Below, piece by piece: positions 26,892 through 41,011 of a stretch of 64,000 nt of DNA. Every line of letters starts with the position of its first letter. Within the stretch, counting starts at the first letter, position 1. The translations under genes and the position numbers were made by a program. The stretch is taken from assembly GCA_029959085.1 (NCBI GenBank), contig JARWIR010000035.1, forward strand, positions 5,376,501 through 5,440,500, read 5' to 3'. The notes below the pieces were generated by a model, which did not search any database, was not told where the DNA came from, and worked only from the letters and a program-made list of their open reading frames with translations. Source of the stretch: Nemophila menziesii (taxonomy: Eukaryota; Streptophyta; Magnoliopsida; Boraginales; Hydrophyllaceae).

Positions 26892-28865
26892 TGAAGGGTA
26901 TTGTGGACCTCCAGTATAGGACAAGGGGTGTCCAAAAAGGTCACTTCATATTGAAAGAGAAAGATGAAAAACTAAAAATGAATCAACCATGGATGCATAA
27001 TATTCTTTATTTATATATGTAACAAACAAGTGTATAATTATATACTTAATTATCAAGAATATAGATTGAAATTCATAGAAGTTTGAAATTGAATAAGGAT
27101 TACAAACTACTTCAAAATTTATTTAACACTAATTACATGTTATGTTTCTTATATTAAGATAGATTTGTATTCTTTGTTTTTTTGTAGTGATCATCTTGAG
27201 ATAAAAATACTATTGTATAAATGTTTGAACTTCAATAAAACTGCAAAGTATATAAAAATTTGGAACAATACATTAGAGTTCAATCAAGTTGACAATTTTT
27301 AGTTAAAATACATGAATAAAATAAATAATAAGGGATAAAATTATTCATCCAATCCTATATTAGTTACAAAGCCCTCGCAGAGATTTGATCAAATTCTGCA
27401 TAGAGATGTTAATAGTTATTTGGAAGGAAATTAAACACGAATGTCAGAGATATTCGTCTCTACATTTATAAACCTATGAATTATACTCAAATACTCAAAT
27501 ACAACAATAAGTTTTGGGTAACTTTGAGAGAGACGTTCACATCCTCAAAATAATCACAGTGGTTTATCCTTCGATAATTGAAAATCACCAAAATGTCTTG
27601 CCATTGCAAGGAACTAGTATCTTAGAATTATCAAAAACAAAGATAAAAATACTTGTAAGCAGATATTTATTGATAAACGAGGCATCACAAAAAGTATCAA
27701 AGATAGAAGATGGGTCTCCATGTTGGGAAAAGTTAACTTAAATATTAAAATGTCTAGCATCACTAAATGCCTTTCATTTTTAAATTATCCAATCTTCCTT
27801 GATAATTTTCATCATTTAAATTTCAGCCAAAATGATTTCCCATTTGGTTCTAAGTTTTGTGACTTCAAAGAGACATTTCATTCTGTCAAAAATTTCAAGT
27901 GTAATTGTTATCCAAACCTCCATAGTTTTAGGACAATAAAATAACGATATGTTTCACTGTTTTTTACGATTGATTGTAAAGTCGGTATCTTTTATTTAAA
28001 GTACATTTCCTCTTTATATATCTTAACTCCACACAACATAGACTCATTGCAACACTTCAACTAAAAAACAGTGTTTTTCAAATCCAAGGATATGTATGGA
28101 TGCTAAACGACGAATCTCGGATTTAAGGTTTATAATAGCATGATATCTTATTCTTGTATTGAAGCTTCTATTATCTAAATGAGAAGAAATAATTATATAT
28201 TAATCCTCCAACCAACTCGTGAAGTGGGGTATTGATAATGAAATTTTATCCCAAATGGGTGAACCCTTTTTGGATAAACTCTATTTCAGCCAATCCCATT
28301 AGTGAGTAGGAGTTCTTGAAATCTATAAACATTTACATTCTCTGGTTTTTATATTAGGATAGGAGTTGGGTGCCATTAATTATCCTAGTTTTTAATATTT
28401 GATAATTTTTTTTGCATGCTGAATACCCATTTAAACACCTCTCTACCAGCCATTATGGTTACTCAAATCAACGATTAAATTTTCTTGTTTGAGAGTACAA
28501 GAACGAAGAATTTGGAACATTAAGGCCCTTGAGAATTTTCAAAACCATATAATCATGTCCATTGAGGAGTTGCTAAGCAGTAGATGCTAAGAGTTCCATG
28601 TTCATAACATCAAATTTTCTAGAACTCAATCCTCCATATGTTTTGTTCAATAATTTTACCCTAGAATTTCAAGTGAATCTTTTTCTTTTTACCCAAATCC
28701 AACCAAAAAATTTCCACCATTCTAAATATGTTTTTACAAAATGTTGTTTGAAATTGAAAAATCAACATCTAGTAATTAAGAAAGGTTTGGAAGACAAAAC
28801 TAATAAGGACATTCTTTATTTCATCTAGGAGGGTTCTCTTTTTTCAACCATTGGGTCTTTGTAAA

Positions 28866-28979
28866 ATGGACCTTCATCTATCGAAGGATTCTGATATTGG
28901 GCCTCATGTAATTCATCGAGATTTCAAGATATTAATCAATACCAAGAGAGATGATTTAATGGTTAATAAGATTACTTAG
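28866..28979 (+). pseudogene. Protein-kinase catalytic-loop relic (A5, first copy of internal duplication)
   Basis: Same 37-codon frame as in A2. One A fewer just upstream of the ATG shows that the longer upstream frame is not conserved. Confidence 0.33.
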
Positions 28980-31147
28980 TGTACCTTATTTTTGGAAGTT
29001 TCTTAATTAGATAAGATACACCCTCTAAACCGGAGCTTTGATGCATTTCTTTTAACCTCTTTGAACAAGAAAATTTTAGAGTCCTTAAGACTAACCATGA
29101 AGAGTGATCCATATACAAATAGTAAGTGAGATAGGCTCAAACACTCTCTAGACAGCTTTATCCTTTTTATATTTCCCTATGCCTTTCAAAATTAATGAGA
29201 CGAAGAATGCTTTATTCGAGAGACTTAAAAAAATGGTGAGATGTGTTTCTTTGTCTGGTTCCATTACATAGTGTGTAATTTTAAATAGGATCAGAATTAA
29301 TAGAAATTTGGTACTTTTTAGTCAAGACATATTTCATGATCATACCAATCTAGATCTTTTGAAAAGTCAACTTTCTAAGGATATTGTTGATGTGTTCATC
29401 TACCTTAACCTTATCAAGTTCGACAATCGTGTAATAATTGTTTGTTTCTCTATTCATTTTTAAATTAATAAGATATTTTATGAGCCAGAATAATATTTTG
29501 ATGGGTAGCATACATAATAGGTGAAACCAGGACATCCAGTGAAGCAGTTAGTCGTTACATAGGTTATGATGTTATAGTAAAAATTGGCGTATGAAATGGG
29601 TCGGTAATTCTAAATTTTAATATGGGACTCATCTTGGGGATATAAGTGTTAGTGGTATTATTAAGCATGTTAACATACAATTTAACCTCGAATAAAGAAG
29701 TATCGATTGGGAATCGAATTTCGCGATTTCCAAGTATATGGTAGGATAGGCCAACAATCATCCATGGCCCTTGAGATTTCTTACCACCCATTAAAAAAAT
29801 GAATTCTTGACACCCTAAAATTTTGGAGGTAACATGACATCAATGTTCATCTCATACATGACTTTGCAAGGTTGACGATCAACGACACCTATTTTTTTTT
29901 TTTTGAGAAAAGATCGTTGTTATAATATTCTCATAAAAGGAGACCAAATTACATTTAATGATCATTAGGTCATCTTTCTATACCTCATTTTAGTCTTGAA
30001 TTATAGTGATTCGTTTAAAAAAAAATTCCTTGGGGCACCGAGAAATGAAAGAAGGTCGTGTTCATGTAACCATCTACCACCAAATTAATTCTCGATCTAC
30101 CTTTCATGAAAGCTTCTTCAGGAGTTCAAATACTATCCAAGGAAAAATGAATATATATCATATCCACCAAATTCTCTACTATACAAGACAAATTCTAGAG
30201 GAGAATCAGACTTTTTGAGGTCCTTTGATCAATACATTATTGTTCTTGAAAGTTTTTCTAGTCCAATTAATGAAAGAATACATAATAACCTTGCAACTCT
30301 GAGTTTCTTGCACTCAATATTTATAAAACTGATTAATAGCGAATTACAGCATTGATAAATTTAAATTAAGTATTAATTCATACCAATTATCTTATACAAA
30401 CTAGAAAAAAACATAACACTATGTTGAAGAGATTTATACTTTCAAAGTTATAAATCAATGTTCCATCTAACACACTTATCAACAATCTATAATATTCCAT
30501 TAGTGGACCTATTGACGTGAGAAATTTTATCCCAAATGGGTGAACCCTTTTTGGATAAACTCTATTTCAGCCAATCCCATTAGTGAGTAGGAGTTCTTGA
30601 AATTTATAAACATTTACATTCTCTGGTTTTTATATCAGGATAGGAGTTGGGTGCCATTAATTATCCTAGTTTTTAATATTTGATAATTTTTTTTGCATGC
30701 TGAATACCCATTTAAACACATCTCTACCAGCCATTATGGTTACTCAAATCAACGATTAAATTTTCTTTTTTGAAAGTACAAGAACGAAGAATTTGGAACA
30801 TTAAGGCCCTTGAGAATTTTCCAAACCATATAATCATGTCCATTGAGGAGTTGCTAAGCAGTAGATGCTAAGAGTTCCATGTTCATAACATCAAATTTTC
30901 TAGAACTCAATCCTCCATATGTTTTGTTCAATAATTTTACCCTAGAATTTCAAGTGAATCTTTTTCTTTTTACCCAAATCCAACCAAAAAATTTCCACCA
31001 TTCTAAATATGTTTTTAAAAAATGTTGTTTGAAATTGAAAAATCAACATCTAGTAATTAAGAAAGGTTTGGAAGACAAAACTAATAAGGACATTCTTTAT
31101 TTCATCTAGGAGGGTTCTCTTTTTTCAACCATTGGGTCTTTGTAAAA

Positions 31148-31213
31148 ATGGACCTTCATCTATCGAAGGATTCTGATATTGGGCCTCATGTAATTCATCG
31201 AGATTTCAATTAA
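31148..31213 (+). pseudogene. Protein-kinase catalytic-loop relic, truncated (A5, second copy)
   Basis: A 6-bp loss after GATTTCAA changes HRDFK to HRDFN followed at once by TAA (31211-31213), so even the relic frame is shortened here. Confidence 0.33.
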
Positions 31214-34200
31214 TCAATACCAAGAGAGATGATTTAATGGTTAATAATATTACTTAGTGTACCTTATTTTTGAAAGTTTCTTAATTAGATAAGATACACC
31301 CTCTAAACCGGAGCTTTGATGCATTTCTTTTAACCTCTTTGAACATGAAAATTTTAGAGTCCTTAAGACTAACCATGAAGAGTGATCCATATACAAATAG
31401 TAAGTGAGATAGGCTCAAACACTCTCTAGACAGCTTTATCCTTTTTATATTTCCCTATGCCTTTCAAAATTAATGAGACAAAGAATGCTTTATTCGAGAG
31501 ACTTAAAAGTTTGGTGAGATGTGTTTCTTTGTCTGGTTCCATTATATAGTGTGTAATTTTAAATAGGATCAGAATTAATAGAAATTTGGTACTTTTTAGT
31601 CAAGACATATTTCATGATCATACCAATCTAGATCTTTTGAAAAGTCAACTTTCTAAGGATATTGTTGATGTGTTCATCTACCTTAACCTTATCAAGTTCG
31701 ACAATCGTGTAATAATTGTTTGTTTCTCTATTCATTTTTAAATTAATAAGATATTTTATGAGCCAGAATAATATTTTGATGGGTAGCATACATAATAGGT
31801 GAAACCAGGACATCCAGTGAAGTAGTTAGTCGTTACATAGGTTATGATGTTATAGTAAAAATTGGCGTATGAAATGGGTCGGTAATTCTAAATTTTAATA
31901 TGGGACTCATCTTGGGGATATAAGTGTTAGTGGTATTATTAAGCATGTTAACATACAATTTAACCTCGAATAAAGAAGTATCGATTGGGAATCGAATTTG
32001 GCGATTTCCAAGTATATGGTAGGATAGGCCAACAATCATCCATGGCCCTTGAGATTTCTTACCACCCATTAAAAAAATGAATTCTTGACACCCTAAAATT
32101 TTGGAGGTAACATGACATCAATGTTCATCTCATACATGACTTTGCAAGGTTGACGATCAACGACACCCATTTTTTTTTGAGAAAAGATCCTTGTTATAAT
32201 ATTCTCATAAAAGGAGACCAAATTACATTTAATGATCATTAGGTCATCTTTCTATACCTCATTTTAGTCTTGAATTATAGTGATTCGTTTAAAAAAAATT
32301 CCTTGGGGCACCGAGAAATGAAAGAAGGTCGTGTTCATGTAACCATCTACCACCAAATTAATTCTCAATCTACCTTTCATGAAAGCTTCTTCAGGAGTTC
32401 AAATACTATCCAAGGAAAAATGAATATATATCATATCCACCAAATTCTCTACTATGCAAGACACATTCTAGAGGAGAATCAGACTTTTTGAGGTCCTTTG
32501 ATCAATACATTATTGTTCTTGAAAGTTTTTCTAGTCCAATTAATGAAAGAATACATAATAACCTAGCAACTCTGAGTTTCTTGCACTCAATATTTATAAA
32601 AATGATTAATAGCGAATTACAGCATTGATAAATTTAAATTAAGTATTAACTCATACCAATTATCTTATACAAACTAGAAAAAAACATAACACTATGTTGA
32701 AGAGATTTATACTTTCAAAGATATAAATCAATGTTCCATCTAACACACTTAGCAAGAATCTATAATATTCCATTAATGGACCTATTGACGTGAGAAATTT
32801 TCAACGCTAGAAATTTTCTCAGCCACCTACACATTTTATGGATAATAGTTTGAAAAATCTAGTTTGTACAAGACATATTTTCAATACCTTGAGTAATATT
32901 AAGATTCTCATAGTAAAATGGGTTACTTAGGTGATTCTACTCATCTATATAATTAATTTCATACAGAAGGCACCGCGCCTCACCTTTTATTTTGGTTCGA
33001 ATACGTCTAGTTTCATTGTGCACAATGATACCTACCGACACAATACATGAATCTTCCAATGAATTTGTAATGGACACATTCTTTAACTAGTGCATATCAT
33101 AATATTCTTTATAGTTAAAACATACTTTGCATCTTTCCATTACATATGTATCAAATAGTATCCAAATAAATATTGTAATAATTTTCCGATACCACTTGCT
33201 TTAGTTTATCATTGGTTAAACTTTATAACCCATTCATTGATATTAGTTGATTAGGATAACGTTTAATCTGAGTTTAATTAGATTTTCAGATAGTAATCTT
33301 ACTTTCCCAACTCTACAATATTTTCTTTTGGAGCTTTGCATATCATAATGAGGTGTTAGGAGAAGAAAACTCACTAAAAACTTGGGATTCTAATGAATCT
33401 TGGTTATTACGAATTTGTCACGCCTAATTCGTAAAAAGATCCATTTCATTTTTTAAAAGTATTGGAAGTCAAGTTCACCAAAAGATTTCAAACCAATAAT
33501 CTTCTCTCATTCAACCTAGTGAAACCTTTTCTTATGATGAGCATACCACCAGAAAATTTTGTAAAGACATGCTAAATTTTTACATAAATACTCAAAGATT
33601 AAAAACATACATAAAATAATTTGGGATGGATTGAAGCAAATCTTCGATACACACTTAATTTCCTCCTTTGGATAACATAGTTGAAATCAAACTAGATCAT
33701 ATAATAAGAATATAATATTTGATCATACATTAATCACTGAGTATAATAAATTCAGTGAGTACTTGAAAAATGAATAAACTTAATGAATATAAATATCAAG
33801 TCAATTAATAAACCTAATAACTATACACAATAAAATCAATAAGTATGCATATCACACTACTCAAAGAGTCAATAATTTGACAACTAAAGATTTATTTGAC
33901 TATACACACATAAATTCTTTTTCAGTATGATATATCTATGTATGAATAACATAGAACTCAAATACCATGAACTATGTAATGTATTACTAATAATTATTTG
34001 TGTTAGTTAGGTTAATATCCATACAAACATAAATTAGTGAGTATAATATATACTCATATACTATCACTATTAGTAAAATGATGGTTATATTTCAATTTTG
34101 AATAGAGCGGATGTGAAGTGTTTCTAGTATGTGCTGTGTTGTCCAATAATTTGTTGTTTAATCTTGATTTGATTCTAAACAATATATACTAAGTTATACA

Positions 34201-35398
34201 ATTTCAATGGATCTCTGTCCCTACTTGATATTGAAATTTTTCCTATTATCCTTTTTTATACTTATATTGATGTAAAATTTGCATCCATATGAGAACCATT
34301 CAAAATATATATAGTTTTGGTCTCCTTTTTTCCTTTTTACTTTTTAAAATTTTGTTATTATTTTTTTAATCTCATATATTTAAAGAGTTCAGTATTTTAT
34401 GGACATGTTTTAAAATTATAAATTTTATAGATAATTTTTATTTATGTTTACTATGCATAATTGACTCTATATTTAATCGTATAGATACATGTTAGTTTAT
34501 GTACTTGTAAATTTCTTAATAATAAATTGGATTTTGGAATCTATTGAGTACTATTATGTTTACAGATAATACTTTTCTTTTTTGTTTGAGACTTCATTTA
34601 TAAGACCATATAAATATGTTTTCTCCATGATAGTAGGATAGAGAAGAATGAAAATTCAATCAAAATTATTAAATATAGATTAAATAATATGTTTTATATC
34701 TTGTGGTAGGTTATGTGTTATGTGAAGAATTGTTATTATTCAAATGTCAAGATCGTTGACCATAACATTTTAATTAAGTATGGTTCTCCTTCTTTTAGCT
34801 TGACCACTACATCATCAACAATGACCCATATTCTAGCCCGCCCAGTGATTTAAAGATATAATTGCTAATTAGGTTCATAACCAACCATTTTCTTGTATGT
34901 ATATAAATCTATTAGTTAGCCTTGTTGCACTATTTCTAAAACTTATACAATTCATAAGTTTGAGTATTTAAAAATATATAAATTAATGTATTTTTTTGTA
35001 TACAATAAATCATGGATTTATTTTTTCAACGTCGTATCTTAATCATGTAGTGGTGTTGATAATACACCCAAAATACTATTTTAGACTTATGCCTCTTCTA
35101 CTGAAGAAACCGCCGCCATTTACAGACCATTCGCCACCATCATTAACTTGGTTTCGCTACGCCTTCAAAAAACGAAGAACCAAATTAAGGTAAATAAATT
35201 AACTTTTGTAATTCTAAAAAAAAAAAAATTAAACTAATTTCATCACTTTTACAATTTTTCAAAATTATCTGATTTAAAAATAATTAGAATCATGAGGTTT
35301 ATAATATTTTTATACAAATTATACAATGGCCATTCATGAAACGTTGTAAACCTTTTACTGTATAAAAAGTGACCCGCTAAGAATACCAGTGTGTTTTT

Positions 35399-35731
35399 GT
35401 CCTATACTACATGTTTTTGAATTGTTTTGTAGTAAATATTCACTTGAAAAGTCCTGAAATTTATTCTTATACTGCATATTATGAATTGTTTGCAGTAAAT
35501 ATTCATTTGACGCAACGTCGAAAATGGTTACACAACCCATTGAATTGTATTGCACAACTTATTGAATTGTATTGCGCAACCCAACCCATTGAATTGTAGC
35601 GCATAGCCTAGTAAATTTTATCGCACAACCCCGAGATTTGTGTTGTATATCCCCGTTAATTGTGTTGCACATCCCATGTCGCACAACCTCTTGAATTGTG
35701 TCGCATAACCCAGTGAATTATGTCGCCCTTG
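35399..35731 (+). repeat. 65-bp repeats and minisatellite (A5)
   Basis: Two 65-bp repeats and the minisatellite at 35530-35731, organised as in A2. Confidence 0.8.
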
Positions 35732-35931
35732 TGAAGGGTATTGTGGACCTCCAGTATAGGACAAGGGGTGTCCAAAAAGGTCACTTCATATTGAAAGAGA
35801 AAGATGAAAAACTGAAAATGAATCAACCATGGATGCATAATATTCTTTATTTATATATGTAACAAACAAGTGTATAATTATATACTTAATTATCAAGAAT
35901 ATAGATTGAAATTCATAAAAGTTTGAAATTG

Positions 35932-38900
35932 AATAAGGATTACAAACTACTTCAAAATTTATTTAACACTAGTTACATGTTATGTTTCTTATATTAAGAT
36001 AGATTTGTATTCTTTGTTTTTTTGTAGTGATCATCTTGAGATAAAAATACTATTGTATAAATGTTTGAACTTCAATAAAACTGCAAAGTATATAAAAATT
36101 AGGAACAATACATTAGAGTTCAATCAAGTTGACAATTTTTAGTTAAAATACATGAATAAAATAAATAATAAGGGATAAAATTATTCATCCAATCCTATAT
36201 TAGTTACAAAGCCCTCGCAGAGATTTGATCAAATTCTGCATAGAGATGATAATAGTTATTTGGAAGGAAATTAAACATGAATGTCAGAGATATTCGTCTC
36301 TACATTTATAAACCTATGAATTATACTCAAATACTTAAATACAACAATAAGTTTTGGGTAACTCTCAGAGAGACGTTCACATCCTCAAAATAATCACAGT
36401 GGTTTATCCTTCGATAATTGAAAATCACCAAAATGTCTTGCCATTGCAAGGAACTAGTATCTTAGAATTATCAAAAACAAAGATAAAAATACTTGTAAGC
36501 AGATATTTATTGATAAACGAGGCATCACAAAAAGTATCAAAGATAGAAGATGGGTCTCCATGTTGGGAAAAGTTAACTTAAATATTAAAATGTCTAGCAT
36601 CACTAAATGCCTTATATTTTTAAATTATCCAATCTTCCTTGATAATTTTCATCATTTAAATTTCAGCCAAAATGATTTCCCATTTGGTTCTAAGTTTTGT
36701 GACTTCAAAGAGACAGTTCATTCTGTCAAATATTTCAAGTGTAATTGTTATCCAAACCTCCATAGTTTTAGGACAATAAAATAACGATATGTTTCACTGT
36801 TTTTTACGATTGATTGTAAAGTCGGTATCTTTTATTTAAAGTACATTTCCTCTTTATATATCTTAACTCCACACAAGATAGACGCATTGCAACACTTCAA
36901 CTAAAAAACAGTGTTTTTCAAATCCAAGGATATGTATGGATGCTAAACGACGAATCTCGGATTTAAGGTTTATAATAGCATGATATCTTATTCTTGTGTT
37001 GAAGCTTCTATTATCTAAATGAGAAGAAATAATTATATATTAATCCTCCAACCAACTCGTGAAGTGGGGTATTGATAATGAAATTTTATCCCAAATGGGT
37101 GAACCCTTTTTGGATAAACTCTATTTCAGCCAATCCCATTAGTGAGTAGGAGTTCTTGAAATTTATAAACATTTACATTCTCTGGTTTTTATATCAGGAT
37201 AGGAGTTGGGTGCCATTAATTATCCTAGTTTTTAATATTTGATAATTTTTTTTGCATGCTGAATACCCATTTAAACACCTCTCTACCAGCCATTATGGTT
37301 ACTCAAATTAACGATTAAATTTTCTTTTTTGAGAGTACAAGAACGAAGAATTTGGAACATTAAGGCCCTTGAGAATTTTCAAAACCATATAATCATGTCC
37401 ATTGAGGAGTTGCTAAGCAGTAGATGCTAAGAGTTCCATGTTCATAACATCAAATTTTCTAGAACTCAATCCTCCATATGTTTTGTTCAATAATTTTACC
37501 CTAGAATTTCAAGTGAATCTTTTTCTTTTTACCCAAATCCAACCAAAAAATTTCCACCATTCTAAATATGTTTTTACAAAATGTTCTTTGAAATTGAAAA
37601 ATCAACATCTAGTAATTAAGAAAAGTTTGGAAGACAAAACTAATAAGGACATTCTTTATTTCATCTAGGAGGGTTCTCTTTTTTCAACCATTGGGTCTTT
37701 GTAAAAATGGACCTTCATCTATCGAAGGATTCTGATATTGGGCCTCATGTAATTCATCGAGATTTCAAGATATTAATCAATACCAAGAGAGATGATTTAA
37801 TGGTTAATAAGATTACTTAGTGTACCTTATTTTTGGAAGTTTCTTAATTAGATAAGATACACCATCTAAACCGGAGCTTTGATGCATTTCTTTTAACCTC
37901 TTTGAACATGAAAATTTTAGAGTCCTTAAGACTAACCATGAAGAGTGATCCATATACAAATAGTAAGTGAGATAGGCTCAAACACTCTCTAGACAGCTTT
38001 ATCCTTTTTATATTTCCCTATGCGTTTCAAAATTAATGAGACGAAGAATGCTTTATTCAAGAGACTTAAAAAAATGGTGAGATGTGTTTCTTTGTCTGGT
38101 TCCATTATATAGTGTGTAATTTTAAATAGGATCAGAATTAATAGAAATTTGGTACTTTTTAGTCAAGACATATTTCAAGATCATACCAATCCAGATCTTT
38201 TGAAAAGTCAACTTTCTAAGGATATTGTTGATGTGTTCATCTACCTAAACCTTATCAAGTTCGACAATCGTGTATTAATTGTTTGTTTCTCTATTCATTT
38301 TTAAATTAATAAGATATGTCATGAGCCAGAATAATATTTTGATGGGTAGCATACATAATAGGTGAAACCAGGACATCCAGTGAAGCAGTTAGTCGTTACA
38401 TAGGTTATGATGTTATAGTAAAAATTGGCGTATGAAATGGGTCGGTAATTCTAAATTTTAATATGGGACTCATCTTGGGGATATAAGTGTTAGTGGTATT
38501 ATTAAGCATGTTAACATACAATTTAACCTCGAATAAAGAAGTATCGATTGGGAATCGAATTTGGCGATTTCCAAGTATATGGTAGGATAGGCCAACAATC
38601 ATCCATGGCCCTTGAGATTTCTTACCACCCATTAAAAAAATGAATTCTTGACACCCTAAAATTTTGGAGGTAACATGACATCAATGTTCATCTCATACAT
38701 GACTTTGCAAGGGGTACGATCAACGACACCCATTTTTTTTTGAGAAAAGATCCTTGTTATAATATTCTCATAAAAGGAGACCAAATTACATTTAATGATC
38801 ATTAGGTCATCTTTCTATACCTCATTTTAGTCTTGAATTATAGTGATTCGTTTAAAAATAAATTCCTTGGGGCACCGAGAAATGAAAGAATTTCGTGTTC

Positions 38901-40825
38901 ATGTAACCATCTACCACCAAATTAATTCTCGATCTACCTTTCATGAAAGCTTCTTCAGGAGTTCAAATACTATCCAAGGAAAAATGAATATATATCATAT
39001 CCACCAAATTCTCTACTATGCAAGACACATTCTAGAGGAGAATCAGACTTTTTGAGGTCCTTTGATCAATATATTATTGTTCTTGAAAGTTTTTCTAGTC
39101 CAATTAATGAAAGAATACATAATAACCTAGCAACTCTGAGTTTCTTGCACTCAATATTTATAAAAATGATTAATAGCGAATTACAGCATTGATAAATTTA
39201 AATTAAGTATTAACTCATACCAATTATCTTATACAAACTAGAAAAAAACATAACACTATGTTGAAGAGATTTATACTTTCAAAGTTATAAATCAATGTTC
39301 CATCTAACACACTTAGCAAGAATCTATAATATTCCATTAATGGACCTATTGACGTGAAAAAATTTCAACGCCAGAAATTTTCTCAGCCACCTACACATTT
39401 TATGGATAATAGTTTGAAAAATCTAGTTTGCACAAGACATATTTTCAATACCTTGAGTAATATTAAGATTTTCATAGTAAAATGGGTTACTTAAGTGATT
39501 CTACTCATCTATATAATTAATTTCATACAGAAGGCACCGCGCCTCACCTTTTATTTTGGTTCGAATACGTCTAGTTTCATTGTGCACAATGATACCTACC
39601 GACACAATACATGAATCTTCCAATGAATTTGTAATGGACACATTATTTAACTAGTGCATATCATAATATTCTTTATAGTTAAAACATACTTTGCATCTTT
39701 CCATTACATATGTATCAAATAGTATCCAAATAAATATTGTAATAATTTTCCGATACCACTTGCTTTAGTTTATCATTGGTTAAACTTTATAACCCATTCA
39801 TTGATATTAGTTGATTAGGATAACGTTTAATCTGAGTTTAATTAGATTTTCAGATAGTAATCTTACTTTCCCAACTCTACAATATTTTCTTTTGGAGCTT
39901 TGCATATCATAATGAGGTGTTAGGAGAAGAAAACTCACTAAAAACTTGGGATTCTAATGAATCTTGTTTATTACGAATTTGTCACGCCTAATTCGTAAAA
40001 AGATCCATATTCATTTTTTAAAAGTATTGGAAGTCAATTTCACCAAAAGATTTCGAACCAATAATCTTCTCTCATTCAACCTAGTGAAACCTTTTCTTAT
40101 GATGAGCATACCACCAGAAAATTTTGTAAAGACATGCTAAATTTTTACATAAATACTCAAAGATTAAAAACATACATAAAATAATTTGGGATGGATTGAA
40201 GCAAACCTTCGATACACACTTAATTTCCTCCTTTGGATAACATAGTTGAAATCAAACTAGATCATATAATAAGAATACAATATTTGATCATACATTAATC
40301 ACTGAGTATAATAAATTCAGTGAGTACTTGAAAAATGAATATACTTAATGAATATAAATATCAAGTCAATTAATAAACCTAATAACTATACACAATAAAA
40401 TCAATAAGTATGCATATCACACTACTCAAAGAGTCAATAATTTGACAACTAAAGATTTATTTGACTATACACACATAAATTCTTTTGCAGTATGATATAT
40501 CTATGTATGAATAACATAGAACTCAAATACCATGAACTATGTAATGTATTACTAATAATTATTTGTGTTAGTTAGGTTAATATCCATACAAATATAAATT
40601 AGTGAGTATAATATATACTCATATACTATCACTATTAGTAAAATCAATAATTACCTATGGTTTTTACATTTCTCAAATTGTATTAACAATTGTTGATAAT
40701 CCTTTAAAAATAAAATTTAATCAACAAAGCTTCCAAACAATTTTGAACTACCATAATAAACACTAAATTGTATAACAACGTCACTAAAACCATAAAATCA
40801 TTAAGCATCTGCGAAAATTCCATAG
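35932..40825 (+). repeat. Array A unit 6, 5' part, running into array B
   Basis: Last long unit. Unlike A2-A5 it does not have the ~1-kb deletion: after AGTAAAA (40637-40643) it continues into the ATTACCTATGG segment also present in A1 (4682). It reaches the MITE at 40835, and from there it is the first B unit. As a complete A-type unit it would span 35932-44177 (8246 bp), the fullest copy in the window. It is the apparent founder of array B. No intact gene is seen in this part. Confidence 0.88.
37707..37820 (+). pseudogene. Protein-kinase catalytic-loop relic (A6)
   Basis: Same 37-codon frame as in A2. Confidence 0.33.
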
Positions 40826-40834
40826 TTTTATAAA

Positions 40835-41008
40835 GGGTAAGACTTCCATCCAATATTGGATGTATTCATATCCTGGGCCATTGATTATTATAACAAAACT
40901 CATGTCCTTAGATTAATAACTTAGTTACTTTTGTAATTTTAAAACATGGGGTATGTGTATTAATATAATTGGTGTAGGACGATCCAATATTGGATGGAAG
41001 AATTTTCC
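40835..41008. mobile_element. Mutator-like MITE, copy in B1 (174 bp)
   Basis: Non-autonomous DNA element flanked by a 9-bp direct repeat TTTTATAAA (40826-40834 and 41009-41017). Terminal inverted repeats are about 32 bp. The left end starts GGGTAAGACTTCCATCC and the right end, reverse-complemented, starts GGAAAATTCTTCCATCC. They share CTTCCATCCAATATTGGAT without mismatch, and each end holds the palindrome ATCCAATATTGGAT. A 9-bp target duplication with GG-starting inverted repeats is typical of Mutator-like elements. No transposase is present. The related A1 site (around 4850-4865) is empty. This is the only copy that keeps its original left flank. Confidence 0.85.
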
Positions 41009-41011
41009 TTT

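Larger units (their letters stand above)
20531..27091 (+). repeat. Array A unit 4 (6561 bp)
   Basis: Head-to-tail copy, sister to A3 by shared variants. It carries the ~1-kb deletion (junction 25236-25242). The poly-T tract near 23329 is longer than in A1, A2 and A6, so this tract is unstable between copies. No intact gene is seen; intervals between listed elements hold nothing I recognise. Confidence 0.92.
28240..32793 (+). repeat. Internal tandem duplication within A5 (2 x ~2.28 kb)
   Basis: Copy 1 is 28240-30520 and copy 2 is 30521-32793. At the junction the sequence runs GTGAGAAATTTTATCCC. It joins the GTGAGAAATTTTC site (seen intact at 32790) to the GATAATGAAATTTTATCCC site (seen intact at 28236), so 8 bp of shared GAAATTTT lie at the breakpoint. 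The copies have since diverged slightly: copy 2 has lost 6 bp near 31208 inside the kinase-like relic and has a shorter poly-T. Fork slippage, or unequal exchange at the microhomology, would explain it. Confidence 0.93.
27092..35931 (+). repeat. Array A unit 5 (8840 bp, with internal 2.28-kb duplication)
   Basis: Head-to-tail copy that is long because 28240-30520 is repeated directly at 30521-32793. Subtracting 2281 bp gives 6559 bp, the standard shortened A length. It carries the ~1-kb deletion (junction 34072-34078). In some variants (GGTTAATATCC near 34010, GAGCGGATG) it is closer to A6 than to A3 or A4. No intact gene is seen. Confidence 0.92.

Noticed and set aside
1..40825. LTR retrotransposon or integrated pararetrovirus as the source of the A unit
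   Set aside because: No paired LTRs with TG...CA ends, no primer-binding site or polypurine tract, and no polymerase motifs. The periodicity is that of a tandem repeat.
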